Source: Arthrobacter sp. ISL-85
GTDB taxonomy: Bacteria; Actinomycetota; Actinomycetes; Actinomycetales; Micrococcaceae
Length of the DNA: 64,000 nucleotides
NCBI RefSeq assembly: GCF_018613675.1
Contig: NZ_JAGGPQ010000019.1
Span: 1-64,000 of the forward strand
Direction: 5' to 3'
The translations under genes and the position numbers were made by a program. The notes beneath the pieces were generated by a model. That model saw only the letters and a list, made by a program, of their open reading frames with translations. It was not told the DNA's origin and made no database searches. Shown one piece after another: positions 52,752-60,535 of this stretch (position 1 is the first letter of the stretch; each line of letters opens with the position of its first letter).

Positions 52752-54574
52752 GCACCGCAACCTTCGGCACCGCCAACGAAGACAACGCCCACCTCAGCAA
52801 GAGTGACAGCAGGGCAGTACGACGGCGGTCGCTCGCCTTGCTGGGGTCGCTGATCCGTCCGGTGCGGGTGCGGTTCTGGCTCACCATCGCCATGGTGGTG
52901 CTGTCCCAGGCTGCGCGCGTGGCGGGCCCGGCCCTGATTGCGTTCGGCATCGACCACGCACTCCCCGCCCTCCAGGCCGGCGACAACCGCCCGCTGGTGT
53001 TCACCGGGGTCGCCTACCTGCTGGCCGCCATCGCGACGGCGGGACTCACCGCCCTGTACGTGACCTCCACTGCGCGGCTCAGCCAGGCCATGTTGCTGGA
53101 TCTTCGGGTCCGGGTGTTCCGGCACACACAACGGCTCAGCCTTGAGTTCCACGAGAAGTACACGTCCGGCCGGATCATCGCGCGGCAGACCTCGGACCTT
53201 GAGGCGCTGCGGGAACTCCTGGACTCGGGGGTCAGCTCACTGGCTTCCGGAATGCTGTTCATGGCCTTCACGGCCGCCACCATCTTTGCCTTGGACTGGC
53301 GGAGCGGCCTGCTGGTGCTGGCCGCCGGCGTGCCCATGTTCTTCCTGTCCCGCTGGTACCAGAAGCACTCGCAGATCGCCTTCCGCGAATCCCGGGTTGT
53401 CTCTGCGAGGCTGATCGTGCATTTCGTGGAGACCATGACCGGCATCCGCGCCGTGAAGGCCTTCCGCAAGGAGAAGGAGAACTCAGAGCGCTACGGGCAA
53501 CTGGCAGAGGACTACCGGCTGGTCACCGTCCGCTCCATCAACCTCAACGGCATCTTCCAGCCGGGCCTGGTGCTGATCGGCAACGTCTGCGTGGCCGTCG
53601 TCCTGCTCTTCGGAGGTTTCCGCGTGCTGGACGGCAGCCTTGCAGTGGGCGTGCTCCTGGCCCTCATCCTCTCCACCAAACGGTTCTTCCAGCCGGTGGA
53701 CCAGATGGCCATGTTCTACAACTCGTTCCAGAGCGCACAGGCAGCCCTGGAGAAGGTCTCCGGGCTCCTCGAAGAGGTGCCCACGGTCCGGCCGCCAAAG
53801 AACCCCGTTCCACTGCCCAGCGCCACGGGGCGTATCGACTTCAACGAGGTCGAATTCCGCTACGGCGACGGTCCCGTGGTAGTCCCCACCCTGGACTTGC
53901 ACATCCCCGCCGGACAGACCGTGGCTCTGGTGGGCCAGACAGGTGCAGGGAAATCAACCCTGGCCAAACTCATCGCCCGGTTCTATGACGTTACCTCCGG
54001 CACGCTCACCCTGGACGGTGTTGATCTCCGGGACCTGGCCACATCCGACCTCCGCCGGAACATCGTCATGGTCACCCAGGAAGCCTTCCTATTCAGCGGC
54101 TCGGTGGCGGACAATATCGCGCTGGGCCGGCCGGAGGCGTCACGAGCCGAAATCGAAGAAGCTGCCAAAGCTGTCGGAGCACACGCGTTCATCACTGATC
54201 TCCCCGAGGGCTACGATACCGACGTCAACAAGCGCGGCGGCAGGGTTTCCTCCGGCCAGCGCCAGCTGATCAGCTTTGCCAGGGCGTTCCTGGCGCGGCC
54301 GGCCGTCCTGATCCTGGATGAGGCCACCTCGTCCCTGGACATCCCCTCCGAGCGCCTGGTGCAGGCCGGGCAGGCCAGGCTGCTGGCTGGGACGGAAGCG
54401 GCGCGGAGGACGGCGCTGATCATCGCGCACCGGCTCTCCACGGTGGAGACGGCGGACCGCGTCCTGGTGGTCCACGACGGGCGGATCGTGGAGGACGGCA
54501 CGCCGGAAGAACTGATTGGCGGCGGTGGCCGGTTCGCTGACCTGCATGGGGCGTGGAAGGATTCGCTGGTCTGA
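52748..54574 (+). CDS. ABC exporter half-transporter with canonical Walker B
   Basis: A 608-residue partner subunit with six predicted helices. Its nucleotide-binding domain has Walker [11 protein letters not shown], a signature [11 protein letters not shown] (serine for the first glycine of SGGQ) and a full Walker [13 protein letters not shown] with catalytic glutamate. The weak signature here and the weak Walker B of the partner would meet in the same composite ATP site, leaving one active site and one regulatory site. The start overlaps the upstream stop (ATGA). Confidence 0.93.
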   Translation: MSTATFGTANEDNAHLSKSDSRAVRRRSLALLGSLIRPVRVRFWLTIAMVVLSQAARVAGPALIAFGIDHALPALQAGDNRPLVFTGVAYLLAAIATAGLTALYVTSTARLSQAMLLDLRVRVFRHTQRLSLEFHEKYTSGRIIARQTSDLEALRELLDSGVSSLASGMLFMAFTAATIFALDWRSGLLVLAAGVPMFFLSRWYQKHSQIAFRESRVVSARLIVHFVETMTGIRAVKAFRKEKENSERYGQLAEDYRLVTVRSINLNGIFQPGLVLIGNVCVAVVLLFGGFRVLDGSLAVGVLLALILSTKRFFQPVDQMAMFYNSFQSAQAALEKVSGLLEEVPTVRPPKNPVPLPSATGRIDFNEVEFRYGDGPVVVPTLDLHIPAGQTVALVGQTGAGKSTLAKLIARFYDVTSGTLTLDGVDLRDLATSDLRRNIVMVTQEAFLFSGSVADNIALGRPEASRAEIEEAAKAVGAHAFITDLPEGYDTDVNKRGGRVSSGQRQLISFARAFLARPAVLILDEATSSLDIPSERLVQAGQARLLAGTEAARRTALIIAHRLSTVETADRVLVVHDGRIVEDGTPEELIGGGGRFADLHGAWKDSLV

Positions 54575-54654
54575 GCTTCGCCGGGGCCTGTATTCACGAT
54601 TTCGCATCGGGACCCGGGATCGGCTATCCTTGTAAAGTTGCTTTTGCAGCGGAT

Positions 54655-54731
54655 CGGGATGTGGCGCAGCTTGGTAGCGCGCGTCGTTCGGGACGACGAG
54701 GTCGCAGGTTCAAATCCTGTCATCCCGACCA
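54655..54731 (+). tRNA. tRNA-Pro (anticodon CGG)
   Basis: A 77-base tRNA with encoded CCA. The acceptor stem CGGGATG pairs with CATCCCG. The D arm is around 54664-54680. The anticodon stem CGTCG / CGACG holds the loop TTCGGGA with anticodon CGG, which reads CCG. The T arm contains GGTTCAAATCC. A TATCCT/TAAAGT -10-like region lies about 20-30 bases upstream. No second tRNA is seen. Confidence 0.97.
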
Positions 54732-54737
54732 TAACGG

Positions 54738-54769
54738 AAAGAGGGTCTCCTTGCGGAGGCCCTCTTTTT
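54738..54769 (+). terminator. Terminator after tRNA-Pro
   Basis: AAAGAGGGTCTCC / GGAGGCCCTCTTT with a TTGC loop and one T-G wobble, followed by a T-run to 54769. Rho-independent. Confidence 0.9.
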
Positions 54770-54809
54770 GCATCTCGATGTGGTCACGGCGATCCGTCCC
54801 AGGGTCCAA

Positions 54810-54849
54810 AAGGAATAGCCCCGGAGCGGTTGCTCCGGGGCTATTCCTT
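54810..54849 (-). terminator. Terminator of the exported peptide gene
   Basis: Perfect 18-bp stem (54810-54827 with 54832-54849) and a 4-base loop. Read on the minus strand it is followed by TTTT-like sequence, so it ends the peptide transcript that stops at 54873. It lies 41 bases after the tRNA terminator and insulates the locus. Confidence 0.88.
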
Positions 54850-54872
54850 CGCCTCCTGTTATGAGGAAGCTA

Positions 54873-55100
54873 TTACATCGGGTCCGGCCAGTTCCCCGTG
54901 TACGTGGTGTACGTGGTGTCCGTTGTGGACGTGGCCTTCTTGCCCTTAACCGGCTTGGACATCGGGTCCGGCCAGTTGCCGGTTGCGACCGATGAACCAG
55001 TTGAGTCCGCGAGGGAACCGGCAGAAAGGACGGCCGGAGCAGCCGCAGAAAATGCCAGCGCGCCTGCTAGGGCGGCCGCAGTTGCGATCTTCTTCAACAT
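54873..55100 (-). CDS. Small exported peptide precursor with duplicated GNWPDPM motif
   Basis: A 75-residue precursor. MLKK, a long alanine-rich hydrophobic stretch (about 5-26) and an AAAPA/VLSAG region form a Sec signal peptide. The mature part of about 45 residues has two copies of GNWPDPM: residues 41-47 and 69-75, the second being the exact C-terminus. Between them is a lysine-rich (KPVKGKK) and threonine-rich linker. The ATG at 55100 has a GAGG ribosome-binding site about 10 bases upstream; an in-frame TTG at 55115 is not needed. A strong minus-strand promoter and terminator flank the gene. It is divergent from an HTH-TPR regulator, so a secreted signal peptide is the leading idea. No known family is recognised. 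Confidence 0.75.
   Translation of the reverse strand: MLKKIATAAALAGALAFSAAAPAVLSAGSLADSTGSSVATGNWPDPMSKPVKGKKATSTTDTTYTTYTGNWPDPM
54876..54896. repeat. GNWPDPM-coding repeat, C-terminal copy
   Basis: 21 bases encoding the last seven residues. Identical to the copy at 54960-54980 at 20 of 21 positions; the single change is silent (glycine codon). Confidence 0.85.
54960..54980. repeat. GNWPDPM-coding repeat, internal copy
   Basis: 21 bases encoding residues 41-47 of the peptide precursor; see the C-terminal copy at 54876-54896. Confidence 0.85.
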
Positions 55101-55162
55101 ATTTAGGTTCCTCAATACGAGTCGGATTCGTTACAAAGCCAGCACTGTCCTTGTTGACACAC

Positions 55163-55193
55163 ATTGTAAAATATTTTCCACAGGGGCTGTCAA
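55163..55193 (-). promoter_or_regulatory. Promoter of the exported peptide gene
   Basis: Minus-strand TTGACA (55188-55193), a perfect -35, and TACAAT (55163-55168) with a 19-base spacer. Predicted leader of about 55 bases before the ATG at 55100. The -35 sits inside the 55184-55214 inverted repeat and the -10 touches the 55165-55180 palindrome. Confidence 0.65.
55165..55180. promoter_or_regulatory. AT-rich 16-bp near-palindrome, candidate operator
   Basis: TGTAAAAT-ATTTTCCA: symmetrical except for one base pair. It overlaps the -10 box of the peptide gene, a typical place for repression by an HTH dimer. Confidence 0.5.
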
Positions 55194-55214
55194 GCGTTTG
55201 GCGCAAGACAGCCC
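55184..55214. promoter_or_regulatory. Inverted repeat GGGCTGTC-N15-GACAGCCC, candidate operator
   Basis: Perfect 8-base arms separated by 15 bases, between the peptide and regulator genes. One arm includes the TTGACA -35 of the peptide promoter; the other is 17 bases before the regulator start codon. It could bind a regulator dimer or form a hairpin in the regulator mRNA leader. Confidence 0.6.
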
Positions 55215-55230
55215 AAGAAGGGAGGGTCCA

Positions 55231-56496
55231 ATGGGAAACGGATTCGGAGAGAAGCTCCGCGCGGAACGTCTCGAACGCGGGATGACGCAGGCTGAACTCG
55301 GAAAAGACCTGTACTCTCCCAGCTACATCTCCTTGCTTGAAACAGGACGCAGGGAACCGACGGCAGAGGTCATCGAGGAGCTCGCCCGCCGTCTGGAGCT
55401 CGCGCCTAAAGCGTTGGAGGCCTGGAGCCAGCCAATATCCATTGGCGACGCGGAGTATGTGCTGGCGGGCCTCTACGCCCGGCAGGCCTGGGATCTCAGG
55501 GACTACCCCTTGGCAGCCAGCCATGCGGCATCAGCAGCACAGATTGCGTTGGATGCCAAGAACACCAGCGCCTGGTGGAACATGACCTACATGCAGGCGG
55601 AGTGCCTCCTGAAGCACGGGGACTTGAAAGAGTGCCAACAGATAATCGAACGCCTGATCGAACACCCGATGGCCAGGGAGTCCGTGGGACTGGGAGTTCG
55701 GGCCAGGCAAATGCTGGCGACCGTGTACCAACGCCAAGGCCAGCTCTCTGCTGCTGTGGACCATGCGATGGAAGCCATGAAGCTCTCAGAGCAACTGCCG
55801 AAGAGTTCGACAATTATCACCGGTGCCCTCCGGGTCCTCATCGGCGCTCTGGCGGAAAGCGGGAGGCTTGACCAAGCTTGGTCTTACTGTCAGACCCTCG
55901 TGGCCCAAGTCGACGAACACTCCATGTCCCAGCTGGCCGGCGAGGTCGCCTGGGTTGTCGGCAACGTGGCGTTCATGCGGCACGACTACACCGAAGGCGT
56001 CAAGCACCACGAGAGGGCAGCGCGGCTGCTCTCCCCCGCGAACGACATCGAGTTGTGGGCACGTTTCAACAAGGCATCCGCCGCCGTCAGGCTTTCGTCA
56101 GGCATCGTTGAGCCCGAGACGCTGTCCGCGATCGAGCGCGCCGAACTGGCGTTCTCCATCGTCAGCGGAACCAAGAGCGACGAGCTCGAAGTTGCGTTCA
56201 TCCGCGCACGATGGCTGTACTTGACCGGGGACATTGTCGCCGCCGTCCAAAAGCTCCGTGAAATCCACGCTGAACGTGCAGAGCTCGCCAAGCACACTGC
56301 AGGAGAAGTGTCCCTCCTCCTGGGCAAGTCACTCAAAGCCTCTGGAGAACTCGACGAAGCGCTGGTTCACCTTGAGGAAGCCCAGAAGTCCTTCGCTACT
56401 GCCGGCGCCCAGGACAGAGTCCAGCAGGCACTGGACGCGATCCTGGAAATCAGGCTGGCGCAGAAGCGCGCCGCTGCGGCAGCCAAGGCCAGCTGA
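55231..56496 (+). CDS. HTH-TPR transcriptional regulator (RNPP-like layout)
   Basis: A 421-residue cytoplasmic protein. The N-terminal XRE-type HTH (about 5-62) reads LRAERLERGMTQAELGKDLY, then SPSYISLLETGRREPT. The remaining 350 residues are alpha-helical, with TPR-like units of about 36-40 residues, for example YVLAGLYARQAWDLRDYPLA (about 78), ARQMLATVYQRQGQLSAAVD (about 160) and a last unit near GKSLKASGELDEALVHLEEA (about 370). This is the domain plan of Rgg/PlcR/PrgX-type peptide receptors and of other XRE-TPR regulators. A GGGAGGG ribosome-binding site precedes the ATG. It is divergent from the exported peptide gene. The HTH and TPR are clear; peptide binding is inference. Confidence 0.85.
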   Translation: MGNGFGEKLRAERLERGMTQAELGKDLYSPSYISLLETGRREPTAEVIEELARRLELAPKALEAWSQPISIGDAEYVLAGLYARQAWDLRDYPLAASHAASAAQIALDAKNTSAWWNMTYMQAECLLKHGDLKECQQIIERLIEHPMARESVGLGVRARQMLATVYQRQGQLSAAVDHAMEAMKLSEQLPKSSTIITGALRVLIGALAESGRLDQAWSYCQTLVAQVDEHSMSQLAGEVAWVVGNVAFMRHDYTEGVKHHERAARLLSPANDIELWARFNKASAAVRLSSGIVEPETLSAIERAELAFSIVSGTKSDELEVAFIRARWLYLTGDIVAAVQKLREIHAERAELAKHTAGEVSLLLGKSLKASGELDEALVHLEEAQKSFATAGAQDRVQQALDAILEIRLAQKRAAAAAKAS

Positions 56497-56500
56497 CCCA

Positions 56501-56541
56501 AAAGCCAGGCAAGCCCGCGGATGGCGGGCTTACCTGGCTTT
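56501..56541. terminator. Terminator between regulator and purC
   Basis: AAAGCCAGGCAAGCCCGC pairs with GCGGGCTTACCTGGCTTT over 18 positions with one mismatch, around a 5-base loop. The A-run and T-run ends let it serve both convergent genes. Confidence 0.85.
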
Positions 56542-56550
56542 GGTCAGATC

Positions 56551-57489
56551 CTAGGAGAAGGTCTTTCCCGTGATCTTCTCGTACGCCTCGACGTAGCGGC
56601 TGCGGGTACGCTCCACCACGTCTGTGGGAAGGGCCGGCGGCGGGGTGTCGGAGGACCTGTCCCAGCCGGATTCGGCCGAGGTCAGCCAGTCACGCACGTA
56701 CTGCTTGTCGTAGGACGGCTGGGCCTGGCCCGGTTTGTAAGTGGCGGCATCCCAGAAGCGCGAGGAATCCGGGGTCAGCACTTCGTCGCCCAGGGTGATG
56801 GAACCGGAGACGGCGTCGTACCCGAATTCCACCTTGGTGTCGGCCAGGATGATGCCGCGCTTCCGGGCGATCCTTTCCGCGGTCGTATAGATCTTCAGCG
56901 TCAGCTCGCTCAGCCGGCCAGCGATGTCGTCCCCCACCAGCGCCACCACGGCGTCATACGTAATGTTCTCATCGTGCTCGCCAATGAGCGCCTTGGCCGA
57001 CGGGGTAAAGATGGCGTGCTCCAGCCGTGAGCCGTCCACCAGCCCCTCGGGCAACGGAATGTCGCAGACCGTCCCGGAGGCCTTGTACTCCAGCAGCCCG
57101 GAACCGGTGAGGTAGCCGCGGGCAATACACTCCACCGGGAACATGTCCAGCTTCTTGCAGATCATGGCCCGGCCCTCAACCTCAGCCGGAACGCCGTCCT
57201 CCACGGTGGAGCCGAGCACATGGTGCTCAACGCCCAGCTGGTTAAACCACCAGAGGCTCAGCTGGGTGAGGATGCGCCCCTTGTCCGGGATTTCGCTGGA
57301 CAGCACGTGGTCGTAGGCGCTGATGCGGTCGCTTGCCACCACCAGCACGCAGTCCTGGCCAAGTCGCTGCAGGATGGACGCATCCGCCGGCTCGTAGAGG
57401 TCGCGGACTTTGCCCGAATAAATGTGCTTCCAGCCGGGCAGGTCCAGGGTGTCGGTGGCGTAGCCGCGGTTTTCCGTAGATTCAGTCAT
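56551..57489 (-). CDS. purC: Phosphoribosylaminoimidazole-succinocarboxamide synthase
   Basis: A 312-residue SAICAR synthetase that joins CAIR and aspartate with ATP in purine synthesis. Motifs are SGKVRDLYE (about 25-33), VVASDRISAYD, CIARGYLTGSG and LADTKVEFG. Length and motifs match the longer, eukaryote-like PurC found in actinobacteria. It follows purD with a one-base gap, so the two are co-translated. Confidence 0.96.
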   Translation of the reverse strand: MTESTENRGYATDTLDLPGWKHIYSGKVRDLYEPADASILQRLGQDCVLVVASDRISAYDHVLSSEIPDKGRILTQLSLWWFNQLGVEHHVLGSTVEDGVPAEVEGRAMICKKLDMFPVECIARGYLTGSGLLEYKASGTVCDIPLPEGLVDGSRLEHAIFTPSAKALIGEHDENITYDAVVALVGDDIAGRLSELTLKIYTTAERIARKRGIILADTKVEFGYDAVSGSITLGDEVLTPDSSRFWDAATYKPGQAQPSYDKQYVRDWLTSAESGWDRSSDTPPPALPTDVVERTRSRYVEAYEKITGKTFS

Positions 57490-57490
57490 G

Positions 57491-58807
57491 TCAGGCCTTT
57501 GCTTTCACGATGGGCATCGAGCCGGTGGCACCGTACGGTACCTTTATTTCGCCGCGGGCGGCCTTGCGGGCGATGTCGCTGCGGAACTGCGAGCCTTCCA
57601 GCTGAACCAGCTCCACGCCGTCGTAGGCTCTTTCGCGCGCCTCCACCAGGTCGCTGCCCAGGGCGACGACGGCCAGGACGCGGCCGCCGGCGGAAACCAC
57701 CTTGCCTTCGTGGTCCAGGGCGGTCCCGGCGTGGATGACGTGCACGCCGTCCAGGGCTTCCACCTTCTTCAGCCCGCGGATGCGGTCACCCGTGCGGGGC
57801 TTGTCCGGGTAGTTCTCCGAGGCGATGACGACGGCGACAGCGGCTTCCTTGGCCCACCGCAGCTCTTCCGCCTTGTCCAGTTCGCCCTTGGCGGCTGACA
57901 TCAGCAGGGCGCCGAGGGGGGTTTTGAGGCGGGCGAGGACAGCCTGCGTTTCGGGATCGCCAAAGCGTACGTTGAATTCGATGACCCGGGTCCCGCGGGA
58001 TGTAAGTGCCAGGCCGACGAACAGGACGCCGACGAAGGGGGTTCCGCGGCGTGCCATCTCATTCACAGTGGGCTGGGCGACCCTTTCGAGGACTTCCTGC
58101 ACCAGGCCCTCCGGCGCCCACTCCAGCGGGGTGTACGCACCCATGCCGCCGGTGTTGGGCCCTTCATCGTTGTCGAAGATGCGCTTGAAGTCCTGTGCGG
58201 GCGAAAGCGCCACGGTGTTCTGGCCGTCGCAGAGGACAAACAGGGAAACTTCGGGGCCGTCCAGGAACTCCTCGATGACCACGGAGCCGCCTGCGTCGAA
58301 GCAGGACTGGGCGTGGGCCAGGGCCTCGTCACGGTTCCTGGTGACCACTACGCCCTTGCCGGCGGCCAGGCCGTCATCCTTCACCACGTACGGGGCGCCG
58401 AAAGTGTCCAGGGCGGACGCCGCTTCGTCGGCGTTGGTGGCCACCAGTGCCATGGCAGTGGGAACGCCGGCCTCAGCCATGACCTCCTTGGCGAACGCTT
58501 TGGACGCCTCCAGCTGGGCTGCAGCCTTGCTGGGTCCGAAGACGGGGATACCGGCCTCACGTACGGCGTCGGAGACACCCGCGGCCAGCGGAGCCTCCGG
58601 GCCCACCACCACCAGGTCCACGACGAGCCGGGTGGCCAGCTCCGCGACCGCCTGGGGATCGTTGCCGTTGATGTCGTACGTGGGGACCAGCTTGCTGATG
58701 CCGGCATTGCCGGGCGCGGCGTGGACTTCGGACACGTTGGGGTCGGCAAGCAGGGAGCGGACAATGGCGTGTTCGCGGCCTCCGGGGCCAATGACGAGTA
58801 CCTTCAC
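57491..58807 (-). CDS. purD: Phosphoribosylamine-glycine ligase
   Basis: A 438-residue GAR synthetase of the ATP-grasp family. The N-terminal GPGGREHAI (about 6-14) and the ATP-grasp DDGLAAGKGVVVT segment are clear, with GPNTGGMGAYTP and ARFGDPE-like (VRFGDPETQ) motifs further on. The start is a GTG at 58807, giving VKVLVIGPGGREHA. A TACCCT -10 box ends 8 bases upstream, so leaderless initiation is likely. Upstream in-frame sequence is antisense to the molybdopterin enzyme and is not coding. Confidence 0.96.
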   Translation of the reverse strand: MKVLVIGPGGREHAIVRSLLADPNVSEVHAAPGNAGISKLVPTYDINGNDPQAVAELATRLVVDLVVVGPEAPLAAGVSDAVREAGIPVFGPSKAAAQLEASKAFAKEVMAEAGVPTAMALVATNADEAASALDTFGAPYVVKDDGLAAGKGVVVTRNRDEALAHAQSCFDAGGSVVIEEFLDGPEVSLFVLCDGQNTVALSPAQDFKRIFDNDEGPNTGGMGAYTPLEWAPEGLVQEVLERVAQPTVNEMARRGTPFVGVLFVGLALTSRGTRVIEFNVRFGDPETQAVLARLKTPLGALLMSAAKGELDKAEELRWAKEAAVAVVIASENYPDKPRTGDRIRGLKKVEALDGVHVIHAGTALDHEGKVVSAGGRVLAVVALGSDLVEARERAYDGVELVQLEGSQFRSDIARKAARGEIKVPYGATGSMPIVKAKA

Positions 58808-58815
58808 AGTGTCCA

Positions 58816-58821
58816 AGGGTA
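58816..58821 (-). promoter_or_regulatory. -10 box of the purD-purC operon
   Basis: Minus-strand TACCCT, 8 bases before the purD GTG. Confidence 0.4.
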
Positions 58822-58906
58822 CTTTGTGCACCCTTTCCGCTCCTAAGCTGTGTCCTTCCCCGGCTGCCGGGTCAATCCGGACTCCCGGCCGCTCCGAACC
58901 ATCTTC

Positions 58907-60493
58907 ATGACAACGCTTCGAAACCGGATTACGGGCCCCGCACCCATGGCCGCATTGGCAGGCGTGGTGGCGGCCGCCGTCGTACTTGCCGTTGCGGAGC
59001 TGATTGGCGCATTCTTCACCGCCAGGGCAACGCCCCTGTTTGCGTTGGGCTCCACCTTCATCGACTTCACCCCGCCAAAGCTGAAGGACTTTGCGATCGC
59101 CACCTTTGGTACCAACGACAAGGCCGCCCTGTTCGTGGGCATGGGCCTGACCATCGCGTTGCTGGCCTGCGTCCTGGGCGTGGTGGCCTACCGAAAGTGG
59201 GCGCTGGGAGTTTTGGGGGTCCTGTTCATGGGCGCCGTGATTGTGGCCTGCGTGGTGACCCGCTCCGGGGTCAGCGGCGCGGACGCCATCCCGTCCGTGC
59301 TGGGAACAGCGGCCGGCCTGCTGGTCCTCCGGCGGCTCATGGTGCTGCTCTGGGGGCTGAAGGCATGGCCCGGGGCGCCTGCCGGCCAGGCGGCCGACGA
59401 CGACGCCCGGCAGCACGGCCAAGGCACCAACCGCCGTCGATTCTTTGCTGCTGCCGGGGTTACCGCGGTGGCCGCCGGTATCGCTGCCACTGGTGGGCGG
59501 CTGCTGGGTGCCGCCCGCAGCAACATCACCAAGGCTCGCGAAGCGCTCACGCTGCCGGCACCGGCCAAGGCCGCGGCCCCCATACCCGCCGGCGTCCAGT
59601 CCCCCGTACCGGGCGTCACCCCGTGGCTGACACCCAACAACGACTTCTACCGCATCGATACTGCCCTGAGCGTCCCGGAAATCAACATCAATGACTGGAA
59701 GCTGCGCGTGCATGGGCTGGTGGAGCAGGAGGTCACCCTCACTTTCCAGGACCTGCTGGATGCGCAGCTGATCGAATCCCACGTCACCCTCACCTGCGTT
59801 TCCAACCCGGTGGGCGGCAACCTCGCCGGAAATGCCAAATGGCTGGGGTTTCCCCTCCGCGAGGTCCTGGCCCGCGCCAAGCCCAAGGACGGTGCGGACA
59901 TGGTGCTCTCCACGTCCATTGACGGCTTCAGCGCCTCCACTCCACTGGAGGTCCTGCAGGACGACAGGGACGCCATGCTGGCCATCGGCATGAACGGGAA
60001 ACCGCTGCCGCTGGAGCACGGCTACCCGGTGCGGATGGTGGTTCCAGGGCTCTACGGGTTTGTCTCGGCCACCAAATGGGTGGTTGACCTGGAGGTCACC
60101 CGGTTCGCTGACAGCAAGGCCTACTGGACCAACCGCGGCTGGTCAGAGCGCGGCCCCATCAAGACTATGGCGCGGGTGGAGGTGCCCAAATCCTTCGCGA
60201 AAGTGCCGGCCGGGAAAGTCGCCGTGGGTGGTACCGCCTGGGCGCAGACGCGGGGCATCGCCAAGGTGGAAATCCAGGTCGACAACGGCGAATGGGCGGA
60301 GGCCACCCTTTCCGCGGAAGCCTCCACCGTCACCTGGCGCCAGTGGTCATACGAATGGGATGCCACACCCGGCCCGCACTACATCAAGGTCCGCGCCACC
60401 GACGGCACCGGGGAGGTCCAGACGGACCAGCGCGCCGACCCGGTACCTGACGGCGCCTCGGGCTGGCAGTCGGTGATGGTCACTGTGCAGTAG
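58907..60493 (+). CDS. Membrane-anchored molybdopterin-dependent oxidoreductase (sulfite oxidase family)
   Basis: A 528-residue protein. Residues 1-165 contain four predicted transmembrane helices. A twin-arginine motif NRRRFFAAAGV follows (about 179-189) with its own hydrophobic stretch, then the sulfite-oxidase-type Mo-cofactor domain (about 230-420). The Mo-ligand cysteine is probably in HVTLTCVSNP (about 300), with the MVVPGLYGFVSATKW segment typical of the family. A C-terminal Mo-co dimerisation domain (about 425-528) includes WAQTRGIAKVEIQVD. The enzymatic part should lie outside the cytoplasm. The electron acceptor and substrate are unknown; sulfite, or protein methionine sulfoxide as in MsrP, are options. 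Confidence 0.88.
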   Translation: MTTLRNRITGPAPMAALAGVVAAAVVLAVAELIGAFFTARATPLFALGSTFIDFTPPKLKDFAIATFGTNDKAALFVGMGLTIALLACVLGVVAYRKWALGVLGVLFMGAVIVACVVTRSGVSGADAIPSVLGTAAGLLVLRRLMVLLWGLKAWPGAPAGQAADDDARQHGQGTNRRRFFAAAGVTAVAAGIAATGGRLLGAARSNITKAREALTLPAPAKAAAPIPAGVQSPVPGVTPWLTPNNDFYRIDTALSVPEININDWKLRVHGLVEQEVTLTFQDLLDAQLIESHVTLTCVSNPVGGNLAGNAKWLGFPLREVLARAKPKDGADMVLSTSIDGFSASTPLEVLQDDRDAMLAIGMNGKPLPLEHGYPVRMVVPGLYGFVSATKWVVDLEVTRFADSKAYWTNRGWSERGPIKTMARVEVPKSFAKVPAGKVAVGGTAWAQTRGIAKVEIQVDNGEWAEATLSAEASTVTWRQWSYEWDATPGPHYIKVRATDGTGEVQTDQRADPVPDGASGWQSVMVTVQ

Positions 60494-60511
60494 ATGGTCA
60501 CCGTACAGTAG
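60476..60511. repeat. 18-bp tandem duplication including the stop codon
   Basis: ATGGTCACTGTGCAGTAG (60476-60493) is followed directly by ATGGTCACCGTACAGTAG (60494-60511): the last codons and stop of the oxidoreductase gene, duplicated with two changes. The second copy lies after the stop. Confidence 0.85.
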
Positions 60512-60523
60512 CGGGTTGGCCCC

Positions 60524-60529
60524 TAGACT
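60524..60529 (+). promoter_or_regulatory. -10 box for leaderless asparaginase mRNA
   Basis: TAGACT, then 6 bases, then the ATG at 60536. It lies 13 bases after the tandem duplication. Confidence 0.5.
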
Positions 60530-60535
60530 GGCGGT

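Noticed and set aside
54655..54731. tRNA-Pro as an integration site of a mobile element carrying the peptide system
   Set aside because: No integrase, no duplicated tRNA end and no base-composition shift are seen nearby.
54873..55100. Small exported peptide as a toxin of a toxin-antitoxin pair
   Set aside because: It has a cleavable Sec signal and a hydrophilic mature part with repeated motifs; the partner is a large TPR regulator, unlike known antitoxins.
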